A stretch of DNA of 64,000 nt, from assembly GCA_963575745.1 (NCBI GenBank), contig CAUYUJ010017893.1, positions 781,006 to 845,005 on the forward strand, in the 5' to 3' direction. How positions within the stretch are numbered: position 1 is the first letter of the stretch; each line of letters opens with the position of its first letter. The notes under the pieces were generated by a model that saw only the letters and a list, made by a program, of their open reading frames with translations, ran no database searches and was not told the DNA's origin. The position numbers were made by a program, and so were the translations under genes. This DNA comes from Prorocentrum cordatum (lineage: Eukaryota > Sar > Dinophyceae > Prorocentrales > Prorocentraceae). Positions 54,241 to 63,169 of this stretch are shown here, one piece after another.

Positions 54241-54414
54241 GAAGGAAAGGGGCGGAGGGACGGAGAGGGGAGGGGGAGGATAATGGAGCTTCCCCCCAGA
54301 TATGCGACATGTTTTGTTGTTTCAATACTCGGTGCCCGGTGCCCGATGAGGATTGGCGATTGGTTCTTCCCCAAACTTAGATCCTCATGACCCCCAGGTC
54401 CCCTTCGATCATCC

Positions 54415-55110
54415 TCCTCACCCTTGACTTCTTCGAACTTCGGTCTTCCAGACCCCCGAGACCCCTTCAATCTCCATCCTCAGCTGGTTCCTCTTCGAAT
54501 TTCAATCCTCCAGACCCCGACACCCCCTCGATCCTTCTCCTCCTCCTCCTCCTCCTCCTCCTCCTCCAACGCCTCCTCCTCCTCCTCCTCCTCCTCCTCC
54601 TCCTCCTCCTCTTCCTCCTCCACCTTCACCTCCTGCTCCTCCACCCCCTCCTCCTCATCCTCCTCATCCTCCTCCTTCTCCCTCCTCCTCCCATCCTCAT
54701 CCTCTGCTTCTCCTCCTCCTCCACCTCCTCCTCTCCTCCTCCTCCTCCTCCTCCTCCTCCTCCTCCTCCACCTTCACCTCCTGCTCCTCAACCCTCTCCT
54801 CCTCCTCCTCCTCCTCCTCCTCCTCCTCCTCCTCTCCTCCTCCTGCTCCCTCATCATCTGCCTCCTCCTCCTCCTCCTCCTCCTCCTCCTCCTCCTCCTC
54901 CTCCTCCTCCTCCTCCTCCCTCCTCCCTCCTCCTCCTCCTCCTCCTCCTCCTCTCCTCCTCCTCCTCCTGTTCCTCCTTCTATTCCTCCTCCGCCTCCTC
55001 CTCCTTCTCCTCCTGCCCCCTTCTCCTCACCCTCCTCCTCAATTTCCGTCTCCTCCTCCGTTCCCTCCTCCTCCTCCTCCTCCTCCTCATCCGCTTCCTC
55101 ATTTCCTGGG
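54415..55110. repeat. 66-bp duplication followed by (CCT)n array
   Basis: CTTCGAACTTCGGTCTTCCAG and its variant CTTCGAATTTCAATCCTCCAG start two units at about 54430 and 54496, then CCT units from 54536 to 55110, in which a CACCTTCACCTCCTGCTCC block recurs. Confidence 0.9.
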
Positions 55111-55213
55111 GGGGTGAAACTGTACTGATGACGCTACGCCCTAGACCTCTCATCGAGCGCGTTCTGACCAAAACAGTGGCCAGGTAATCCAGCCGTGGCA
55201 GAGAGGGATATGT

Positions 55214-55435
55214 GGAGGCATCCCAGGTGGAGTCCGAGTAGATGTGGTCGGAGGACCGTGACGCATCCCCACAGCATCGCTGATGGATGTCCGATGAATC
55301 GGCGATGCATAGGCGCTGTCGGCGTGGAGAAACTCGAGCCCAACATCGAGCCCAATCGTCGATGCATCGGTGATACGGCGCGATTTTCCGAGCCCATCTG
55401 CTCGGGCCCAATGTGGGGAGCCTGGATTCTGGAGG
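55214..55435 (+). mobile_element. Family C TIR element, copy 3
   Basis: GGAGGCATCCCAGGTGGAGTCC, GTGGTCGGAGGA at the left; TTTTCCGAGCCC, GGCCCAATGTGGGGAGCC at the right. The interior is rich in GATGCATCGG-type words. Confidence 0.7.
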
Positions 55436-55477
55436 ACGAGTCGCGGCATCGGGTATACTTTTCTTCCCTGACAGCCC

Positions 55478-55622
55478 CCCCTCGCTCCTCCTCCTCCTCC
55501 TCCTCCTCCTCCTCCTCCTCCTCCTCCTCCCTCGCTCCTCCTCCTCCTCGCTCCTCCTCCTCCCCCTCCTCCTCCTCCTCCTCCTACCCCTCCTCCTCCT
55601 CCTCTTCCTCCTCCTCCTCCTG
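55478..55622. repeat. (CCT)n array
   Basis: CCT units with CGCTCCTCC interruptions. Confidence 0.95.
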
Positions 55623-55669
55623 AGGCGCTGAGGCACTGATGGCAATGAAGCCTCCAGACGTAGCCCGCC

Positions 55670-55800
55670 CAGGCCCAGACCCACGCCCAAGCCCACGCCC
55701 ACGCCCACGCCCGCGCCCGCGCCCGCGCCCGCGCCTGCGCCCGCGCCCCGACGACCACGCCACGCCCACGCCCACACCCACACCCTCAATCACACCCGCC
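55670..55800. repeat. (CCCACG)n / (CCCGCG)n hexamer array
   Basis: About 18 units, mixing CCCACG, CCCGCG and CCCACA. Confidence 0.95.
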
Positions 55801-55944
55801 AACCTCCCCGTCTGGTCGGCCCTGGGGGGGCTGATCAAACTAGCAATCCAGGTGACGCCAGGGGCGATCGCCCCTGGAGTCGCCTGCTGGTGGGATAAGC
55901 TGTGGACGGTAAGGCAAGGTAGACGACAGCAGATCGGGGACGAC

Positions 55945-57018
55945 CTCCTCCTCCTCCTCCTCCTCCTCCTCCTCCTCCTCCTCCATTCCTTGTCCTTGCA
56001 AATGACCCCTCCCCGCCACGCCCCGAAACCGCTCGAAAGGGCGGGCCCGGCGTTTCGCCTGAGACGTCCTTACCATCCGTGGCCATGAAACTTAAAACAA
56101 ACAATGGCCGCACCTTCGCATATGGAGGCGGGTGGTTTTCCAAATGTGGCTCTCGCCGTAGCGCCGCGGACATTCGTTTTTTTCATTGCGGAGGTTTCAT
56201 GGGTTGAGGGCGGGACGTTTTCAAACTGTGGCTCTCGCCTGAGCGCCGCGCACACTCGTCTTCGAAAGTTGTAAGAGCTCTACGGATGGAGGGCGAGTGG
56301 TTTTCAAAATGGGCCCCTCGCCTAATCGCCGCGCGCACTCGTCTTCGACAGTTGTAAGAGCTGTACGGATGGAGGGCGGGTGGTTTTCGAAATGGGGCTG
56401 TCGCCTTAGCGCCGCGCTCTTTCGTCGTCAAACGTTGTGAGAGCTTGATGGATGGAGGGCGTGTGGTTTCCAGAATGTGGCAGTCGCCGTAGCGCCGCGA
56501 TAACTCGCGTTTAAGAGCTTCACGGATGGAGGGCGGGTCGTGTTCAAAATGTGGTTATCGCCTAAGCGCCGCGCACAATCTTTTGCAACATTGCAAGGCC
56601 TTCGCGGGTTGAGGGCGGCTCGTTTTCAAAATGTGGCTCTCGTTTGAGCGCTGCGCACATTCGTGTTAAATATATTCAAAAAGTTCACGGATTCCCATGG
56701 TCAACGTACCAAGAATGATGTTTTGGAGCTGTTCAGGATTGGCAGGGCGCAACAGTTACGTTGATTCGCGGTGTTGCAGTCCCAGGAATGGTCTTGTGCC
56801 ACGATTCAGGACCGTCAAGACGCAACACTCACGTTCATTCGTGGCGTTGGAGTCCCGATCCTGGTGTGCTTTTTTTTTCGCACGCTTCAGAATCTTCAAA
56901 CGGTTGTCTCCTCATGGGACACTTCCCTCAGTGGAAACGGATCCATCTAAGGGCATATGAAAACGGAGCTTGAAGGGAGGGTGAATCCCAACATCGTTGA
57001 TGGGTCTGGGGTTTGTAC
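55945..57018 (+). repeat. Composite satellite module M, copy III
   Basis: A short CCT border (55947-55983), header (TTGCAAATGACCCCTCCCCG, GGGCGGGCCCGGCGTTTCGC), about seven 83-bp units to 56690, two to three 78-bp units (56700-56880), tail (AACGGAGCTTGAAGGGAGGG, ATGGGTCTGGGGTTTG), then CCT from 57022. Confidence 0.8.
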
Positions 57019-57019
57019 T

Positions 57020-57425
57020 GGTCCTCCTCCTCCTCCTCCTCCTCCTCCTCCTCTTCCTCCTCCTCATCATCCTCCTCCTCGTCTTCGCCTTCTGGCCGCT
57101 CCGCGAAGAGCCCCGAGACCTCCTCGCTGCCCTCCGAACCGCCGCAAAAGTCGCTCAGCTCCGCCCGCAGCACGTCCTCGGTGAGCACGCGGAGCAACAG
57201 CCGGTCGCCGATGGCCATCTGGTACTGCTCCCTGCCCGGCCCGTCGTGGCCGAGGAGCTCCCCCTCCCCCGTCCTCCCCCTCCTCCTCCTTTTCCTCCTC
57301 CTTTGCCTCCTCCTTTTCCTCCTCCTCCTCCTTTTCCCCCTCCTCCTCCTCCTCCTCCTCCTCCTCCTCCTCCTCCTGCTCCTCCTCCTCCTCCTCCTCC
57401 TCCTCCTCCTCCTCCTCCTCCCCCA
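57020..57425. repeat. (CCT)n arrays around a coding-like island
   Basis: CCT at 57020-57075 and 57265-57425. They bracket the possible exon at 57076-57270. Confidence 0.95.
57076..57270 (-). CDS. Possible exon fragment, unknown acidic protein
   Basis: The minus strand reads about 65 codons with overwhelming G/C third positions: a Gly-Pro-Gly-Arg-Glu-Gln-Tyr-Gln start, then MAIGDRLLLRVLTEDVLRAE, a Cys-Gly-Gly turn, a Ser/Glu-rich segment and an acidic end merging into poly-Glu from the AGG repeat. The amphipathic pattern is the most protein-like of the small islands. An ATG at 57218 could be internal. No family is recognised. Confidence 0.35.
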
Positions 57426-57690
57426 TTCCTTTCCCTTATGGATAACTCCTCCCTATCGTAGCCCGGGCCGGCTGAAAGGGCGGGCAGTGCGTTTCGCTTG
57501 AGACTTACTCACCATTCATGATGATGAAGTTCTGAAACTGAGAATGTAACAGGGCTATAGATGGAAGGCGGGTCGATTTCGAAATGTGTCTCTCGAATTA
57601 GCCCCGCGCACATCCGTTGAACAATGAAAGAGCTTCACGGATGGAGGGCGGGTCGTTTTCATCATGCGTCTCTCGACTAACGTCGGGAAG
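57426..57690 (+). repeat. Composite satellite module M, copy IV, truncated
   Basis: Header (CCTTATGGATAACTCC, GGGCGGGCAGTGCGTTTCGC) directly after a CCT array, then about two 83-bp units. The 78-bp units and tail are missing. Confidence 0.75.
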
Positions 57691-57763
57691 GACAAATTAG
57701 CATTATGAAGATCCAACCTGTGCTATCCGCGCGAATCCTCTTGCAATTGACCGGCGACTTTTC

Positions 57764-58039
57764 GTTCGGACGAAACCGCCGATAACGGGCCACGTTTGAA
57801 ATCGCAACTAGAAGATTGACGTGCCAAATGCGCGCACGGTTTGGGAGCATCGATTATTTGTCGAGACGCCTGGGCTTTTCTGGCGCGCTGCTGCAGTGAA
57901 AGATGTAACACCGCGCCAGAAAAAAAACACAGACGCCTCGACTAATCAGCGATGCTCCCCAACCGTACGCGCATCTGACACGTCAAACTCCAAGGTGCAA
58001 CCTCAGTAAGTGGCCCGTGATCGGCGTTGTGGTCCGAAC
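57764..58039. other. Large imperfect hairpin, arms of about 125 bp
   Basis: The left arm 57764-57887 and right arm 57912-58039 are inverted complements: GTTCGGAC, CCGATAACGGGCCAC, GACGTGCCAAATGCGCG, GGGAGCATCG, GTCGAGACGCC and TCTGGCGCG pair with their right-side complements. The loop is 24 nt. Mismatches are scattered, as in a foldback element or hairpin-RNA locus. Confidence 0.8.
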
Positions 58040-58097
58040 AGATGAGGAGCCGGGGGAGAGGCGAACGCGCGGGGAGAGGGGGGGGGGGCAGGGAACA

Positions 58098-58225
58098 GCT
58101 CTGAGATCCGACGTAGCGACAAAAATACAACCTCGTAAAAATCCGCGCCCGGAGCCCCGGACCCCATATTTCTGCGGCATTCTTCGAGCTGGATCGATCT
58201 GTGAGGGTCCCGGGACCCGACAACA
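58098..58225 (+). repeat. Family F dispersed repeat, direct copy
   Basis: CTGAGATCCGACG, CAAAAATACAACCTCG, CCGGAGCCCCGGACCCCAT, GGCATTCTTCGAGC, GATCGATCTGTGAGGGTCCC. Confidence 0.75.
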
Positions 58226-58289
58226 GGCGAAAACGCCCGGCTCGGAAAAATGGAGTCGCCATGGATCTCAGGGGAGGCGAACGCGGGGA

Positions 58290-58375
58290 GAGAGGGAGGG
58301 CAGGGGAGGGGGGGCAGGGGGAGGGGGGGGGGGGGGGGGCAGGGGAGGGGAGGGGGGGGGGGGGGCGGCAGGGAA
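58290..58375. repeat. G-run rich segment
   Basis: Several runs of 5-17 G separated by CA or A, with obvious G-quadruplex potential on the plus strand. Confidence 0.85.
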
Positions 58376-58601
58376 CGGCCCCGAGCACGCCCCGATGCCG
58401 GGGGCAGGAGGGGCCCCCCAGGGCCCCCCCGGTCCGGCAGGCGAGGCGGGCCTCCACGCACTGCCGCCCGCGGGCCCCCTCCTCGGGCGCCCCCGCGAGG
58501 GCACGCACCATCGGGGGCAGGGGCCGCGGCCTGCTGGCACCCAGGGGGCCCCAGAGAGCCAACGCATCGAAAACATCAGGACGGAAGGTTTCTCGCTATG
58601 T

Positions 58602-58735
58602 CCGGCCCCTGGGGGCCCTCACCGGGCCTCGGGACCCGTCCAAAAACGACTCCAGATGAAAAACCGGTCCTGGAGAATGGGTCGTGATTTCCGGGGACCC
58701 CGCATTTAAAAAATTACGACATCGGGTCTCCGGGG
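58602..58735 (+). repeat. Family E dispersed repeat, direct copy
   Basis: GGGCCTCGGGACCCGTCC, AAAAACGACTCCAGATGAAA, CCGGTCCTGGAGAATGGGTC, GGGGACC, AAATTACGACATCGGGTCTCC. Confidence 0.75.
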
Positions 58736-59744
58736 GCGACGCAGGAAGTCAGCTTCACGCAGCCTCCCCGCCCCAAGCCCCAGGATGGCCAATCTCCCGG
58801 ACGGGCAGGGCACGGGGGGGGGCGGGGGCACGCAAGCATGGATTAGCGATCCACGGATGTGGCGCGCGGTCGCCAAATCCATGGATCGGGGGACGGGCCC
58901 TCCTCAAAATGCGGTCGGTGCCACCTCGTTCGGCGGCGGAAATCCGCGATTCCGCATAGAAATGGGTCCCGTCGCTAATCCACGCCCAGGGGACCGCCCA
59001 GGGCAGATAGCACATCCCGACGGAGGGGTCCTCAGCCAGACGTCGTCGTCGTCGACGTCGTGGTCGCCGACGTCGTCGTCAGTGCAGAGAGTAGACAGCA
59101 CGCCCAGCCACAGGAAGCGGGCAGCGGGGGGGCACGAAGAAAGCACGTCCCGCTATCGCTCTTACTGGTTCTCATCCACCTCCCTTGACTCCACCTTACC
59201 CTCCATCGTTGTCGTGACCGCCTGCGCGTCAGGTTGTGCTACACACACATATATATATATACATATACATATATTATGTATATATACATACACACGCAAG
59301 ACTGCATTGGCGCTTCGCGCCATGCGCATTGTTTCAGACGCTTCTCGGAAAAGCAATAAGTCATCGCGTGTTTCAGCAGGGAGGGGGCGTCGAGGTCTGG
59401 ACGGGCGACTGGCTCATTTTTCTGCCATCCCTGGACCTTGCTAACACTGCGTTCGCCCGATGGGCTTGCACGCCTGCGCGCAGAAGTGGGGGGGGGGCAG
59501 GGTGATCTTTTCACGCGCGAATGTGCTGGCACACGACGAAGCATCAAACGGATGCGAGGGCACCTGTCAGGTGTTGACTGGAGAGGACACGCGAGAGCAC
59601 TCCAGACCCCTCCGAGGCCACACTGCCACAGGAAGGTAAGGAGGCACGGGTCGCGAAACTCAGGACACGAGGCTACCCTGGATTTGGCAGGGTCGACCTA
59701 CTAATCAGTCTCGACTGCAAGTGGACAGGAGGTCAGATCAGTGG
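58736..59744. other. Non-tandem DNA with a (GTC)n and a (TA)n run
   Basis: GTCGTCGTCGACGTCG at 59041-59080 and an ATATATAC run at 59248-59290. No gene is recognised. Confidence 0.4.
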
Positions 59745-59935
59745 GTGCTGAGGTGGCTCATATCTGGCCCAGCCTATCTTGTGAGAGGGTCACACGCGCC
59801 CTGGTTGGCACGTGCAGGCTCGATGCCTCCGCTAAGTGGGATGAGCTCACTTGGCCCGCATCTACCCACCCCCAACCAATTGGGGCACTGCTGACCCTCG
59901 TTCAAGCTATAGTAGGCCAGATCACCCGCCTCCGC
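59745..59935. repeat. Family G dispersed repeat, copy 3
   Basis: GCTAAGTGGGATGAGCTCACTT, CAACCAATTGGGGCACTG, in the motif order of copies 1 and 2. Most diverged of the three. Confidence 0.4.
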
Positions 59936-60175
59936 ATCGACTTATAAACCCCTATCCTCCAAGCAACCACAGCGGTGATCCAAGTGGAGCCCGAAGAGGG
60001 CCCAAAGGCCTGAGAACAACGACAAACCGTCTTGAACTGTTTCTCTCAGGACCTCTCTCCGTCATCGCGACCGCTGCCACAGATGGGCTGCGCACGAAAA
60101 ATTGACGGCGGCTGGCAGAAGGCCTTCGTTGGGGCCCTCGCCAGCGCACCGGAGCGGCGGCCCACGCTTGCGCAC

Positions 60176-61309
60176 TCAGTAGGTGTAGCCCTTGACGTAC
60201 ATGCCCTCAGCAGCGGTGGCGTCCTCGTCGGCCGTGGCAGCGTCGTACTCGCCCTTCTGGGCCTTGGAGTTGGCCCCCGCGCGCTGGAACAGCTTGGACT
60301 GCGCTGCCACGATGTTCTCGTCCTTGCCTGCCCAAGTCTTCAAAGTGGTGTTCTGGAGCGCGCGGGCGTACGAGAAGGAGACGTGCCACGGGTTCGAGCC
60401 CTGGTTCATCGCATTGAGGTTCTCCGTCGCCTGGATCTCAGACTGGCCGCCCGAGAGGAAGAAGATGCCGGGCACAGCCGGCGGCACCACACGCTTCAGC
60501 GCGCCGAGGGTGTACTCTGCCACGGTCTTCGGGTCCGCCGTCTTGCCAGACTGCGCACCATGAGTCACCATGGACGGCTTCAGGTAGACCGCCTCCAGGC
60601 ACACGCCGAAGTCGGCGCATGCCTTGAAGACGGCCGCCCAGGTCTCCTCGAACGTCTCCAAGCACTCGTCGATGTCGTGCTCGCCGTCGAGGAGGATCTC
60701 GGGCTCGATGATGGGCACCAGGCCTGAGGACTGGCAGATGCTGGCGTAGCGCGCGAGGCCATGGGCGGCTTCCGCCACCGCGATCGAGGAGTGGTCGCGC
60801 ACGCGCACTGTGGTGCGCCACTTCGCGAAGCGCGCGCCCGCCTTGTAGTAGTCGACGGTGCGTTCCTTGAGGTCGTCCAGGCCGCGGCACCAGTTCTCGC
60901 CCTCCTTGCCGCCTGTGAGGGGCACCAGGCCCGTGTCCACCTTGATGCCTGGAATCACGCCGTTCTCCTTCGCGAGGTCCACCATCTTCTTGCCGTCCGT
61001 CGTGTCCTGGTAGAGGGTCTCCGTGAACAGAATGGCACCGCCGCAGAAGTCGCCGAGGCCCTTGGTGCCGAGCAGAGTCTGGCGCCAACGCTGGCGGTTC
61101 AGCTCGGTGTTCTCCACGCCGATCGACTCCAAACGCAAGCCGCAGGTCCCGTTCGACTCGTCCATCGCGAGGATGCCCTTGCCAGGTGCGGTCATGGCCT
61201 TCACGGTCGCCAAGAGCTCGTCCTCGGAATGCCAGTTGAACCAGCGGTGGCTCTCCCTCCCAAGCACAATTCGCTCGAAACGCGTCCTCGGACCCCTCCA
61301 GGGGCCCAT
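60176..61309 (-). CDS. Class I fructose-bisphosphate aldolase (plastid-lineage type)
   Basis: Splits fructose 1,6-bisphosphate into glyceraldehyde 3-phosphate and dihydroxyacetone phosphate, or condenses them in the Calvin cycle. From ATG 61309 the frame gives 377 residues, and family similarity begins near residue 27. Visible residues, with muscle-enzyme numbers: Asp50 (33), Lys123 (107), Lys163 and Arg165 in FAKWR (146, 148), Glu202 and Glu204 in IIEPEIL (187, 189), Schiff-base Lys244 in YLKPSM (229), Ser286 in LSGGQSE (271), Arg316 (303) and C-terminal Tyr377 in KGYTY. The phosphate-contact Lys41 is Leu58 while neighbouring Arg is kept; Gly before the Schiff-base segment is Ala240. The GMYVKGYTY-type end and SNGTCG loop resemble plant and algal plastid forms. 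No transit peptide is evident, so the true 5' end may be an upstream exon; AG dinucleotides near 61253 could be an acceptor. One uninterrupted exon over 1 kb. A dispersed repeat motif lies just upstream at 61318-61350. Confidence 0.93.
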   Translation of the reverse strand: MGPWRGPRTRFERIVLGRESHRWFNWHSEDELLATVKAMTAPGKGILAMDESNGTCGLRLESIGVENTELNRQRWRQTLLGTKGLGDFCGGAILFTETLYQDTTDGKKMVDLAKENGVIPGIKVDTGLVPLTGGKEGENWCRGLDDLKERTVDYYKAGARFAKWRTTVRVRDHSSIAVAEAAHGLARYASICQSSGLVPIIEPEILLDGEHDIDECLETFEETWAAVFKACADFGVCLEAVYLKPSMVTHGAQSGKTADPKTVAEYTLGALKRVVPPAVPGIFFLSGGQSEIQATENLNAMNQGSNPWHVSFSYARALQNTTLKTWAGKDENIVAAQSKLFQRAGANSKAQKGEYDAATADEDATAAEGMYVKGYTY

Positions 61310-61454
61310 CCTGACCCCTTTGCCGAGGCGGATCCAGCCGTGGCGACGAGAAGACTCGGAGAGGCCCAGGATGCATCCTGCATCCTGAGCCAGAGTGTCC
61401 CAACCCTCCTGTGTTGGGTGCTCGTGTTGTATAAAGCAGGGTGGTCTGCACATT

Positions 61455-61590
61455 CTCCGCCTCCTCCTCCTCTTCCTCATCCTCATACTCCGCCTCTTCC
61501 TCCTCCTCTTCCTCGCACGTCGCCGCATGCGAGGAAGAGGAGGAAGAAGCGGAGGAGGAGGAGGAGGAGGAGGAGGAGGAGGAGGAGGCG
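61455..61590. other. CCT/AGG hairpin upstream of the aldolase gene
   Basis: The pyrimidine arm ending CTCTTCCTCGCA and the purine arm starting TGCGAGGAAGAG are exact complements for about 25 bp around a 10-bp loop, extended by CCT against AGG units. It lies within 250 bp of the aldolase start. Confidence 0.75.
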
Positions 61591-62165
61591 GAGCTTGGTC
61601 GGCTGCGAACTGCGCAAGTAACGCCACTGTTGTACGCGCATCCAGCCGAGATCTCGCTGCTCCCTGGGTGACCGCGACCCGCGCAACTGGCAAAACTTCC
61701 GTGGGCCTCCTGGGAAGCACTGCGGAGACGGGGAATACGCGGATCCAGGCGGGACCTCGCTGCTCCGCGGGCGGCTGCGAACTGCGCAGCTGAGGCCACT
61801 TCCATGGGCTCCTGGGAGGCACGGCGGAGTCGGGGAGTCCGCGCATTCAAACGGGACCAGCGCTGCTCCGTTGGAGGCTGAGAACTGCGCAACTGGCGCA
61901 GTGCTTGTACTCCTGGGAGACACCGCGGAAGAGGGGAGTACGCGAATCCAGACGGGACCTCGCAGCTCCCTGGGTGACTGCGAACTACGCAACTGGCGCC
62001 ATGTTCGTGGGCTCTTCTGGGAGGTCCAACGGAATCGGGAAGTACGTGCATCAAGACGGGACTTCGCCGCCCCATGGGGGTGGCTACGAACTGCGCAACT
62101 GGCACCACGTTCGTGGGCTCCTGGGGGGCACGGCGGAGTCCGCCGGCCCCCTGGTGGGGCCACCA
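61591..62165 (+). repeat. Tandem repeat of about 102 bp, block 1 (about six copies)
   Basis: Units contain GGATCCAGGCGGGACCTCGC, GCTCCCTGGGTG, GCGAACTGCGCAACTGGCGC, TTCGTGGGCTCCTGGGAGG and CACGGCGGAGTCGGGG. The unit is 34 codons long, so frames stay open. Spacing varies from about 90 to 107 bp. Confidence 0.85.
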
Positions 62166-62344
62166 GGCTTTAGGCCGAAGGTTCGCCGTTTCCTGTACCA
62201 GTTGCAGCTTCCAGTTTCCACTGTTACAGTTCTGCTTCTTGCTGCATAATTGCTGTTCCTTGTTGATGGACCGCGCGAGGGGGGGGGGCCCAAACGGGCA
62301 GGTTAAGCACGCCCTGAGCGTGTGCTCTGAATTGCTGGGGTGGA
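62166..62344. other. Spacer between tandem blocks
   Basis: No feature. GTTTCC and CAGTTGC words pair weakly. Confidence 0.3.
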
Positions 62345-63060
62345 TGAACACCCTCACGCAGATCGGCGGGGTCAGGGTCCAAAAACACATGGGATTTGCC
62401 ACATTTCCATTTCTGAAATTTGATAGCACCCCTCACGCAGATCGGGGCGGTCAGGGTCCCAAAACACATGGGATTTGCCACACTTCTGAAATTCAGTGGC
62501 ACCCCTCACGCAGATCGGCGGGGTCAGGGTCCAAGAACACATGGGATTTGCCACATTTCTAGAAATCCGATGGCACCCCTCACGCAGATCGGCGGGGTCA
62601 GGATCCGAAAACACATGTGATCTGCCACATGTATGAAATTCATTGGCACCCCTCACGCAGATCGGCGGGGTCAGGGTCCAAAAACCTAGAGGAGTTGCCA
62701 TATTTCTGAAATTCGGTGGCACCCCTCACGCAGATCGGCGGGGTCAGGGTCCAAGAACAAATGAGATTTGTTACATTTCTAGACATCCGATGGCACCCCT
62801 CACGCAGATCGGCGGGGTCAGGATCCGAAAACCCAGGAGATTCTCAACATTTCTGAAATTCGATGGCATCCTCACGCGGATCGACAGGGTCAGGGTCCAA
62901 AAACACAAGGGATTTGCCACATGTTTGAAATTCGGCGGCACCCCTCACGCAGATCCGTAGGATCAGGGTTCAACAACATACGGGATTTGCTACATTTCTG
63001 AAATTCGATGGCACCCCTCACGCAGATCCGTAGGGTCAGGGTCGAAAAACAAACAGGTCC
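62345..63060. repeat. 73-bp tandem repeat, ten copies, with higher-order period
   Basis: Unit: CCCCTCACGCAGATCGGCGG, GGTCAGGGTCCAAAAAC, ACATGGGATTTGCCACATTT, CTGAAATTCGATGGCA. Copies begin near 62350, 62428, 62501, 62574, 62646, 62719, 62793, 62867, 62938 and 63011. Copies 3-4 and 6-7 share the variants CCAAGAACA, CTAGA(A/C)ATCCGATGG and GGATCCGAAAAC, giving a three-unit (218-bp) period. Confidence 0.9.
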
Positions 63061-63169
63061 CGACACTGCTTCACGGCGGCGCCCAGACCTCATGATTTAG
63101 CTGTTGCATCTCCCATTATCCAGGACAGGGGGCCGGCGGGATGGGGCGAAGCCCTTACGGATAAAGGAG

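Noticed and set aside
60032-60727. 231-codon plus-strand frame opposite the aldolase gene
   Set aside because: Antisense shadow caused by G/C-ended codons.
60438-62429. 663-codon minus-strand frame overlapping the aldolase gene
   Set aside because: It is a shadow of the aldolase coding frame in another phase, joined to 102-bp repeats; the aldolase frame has all family residues.
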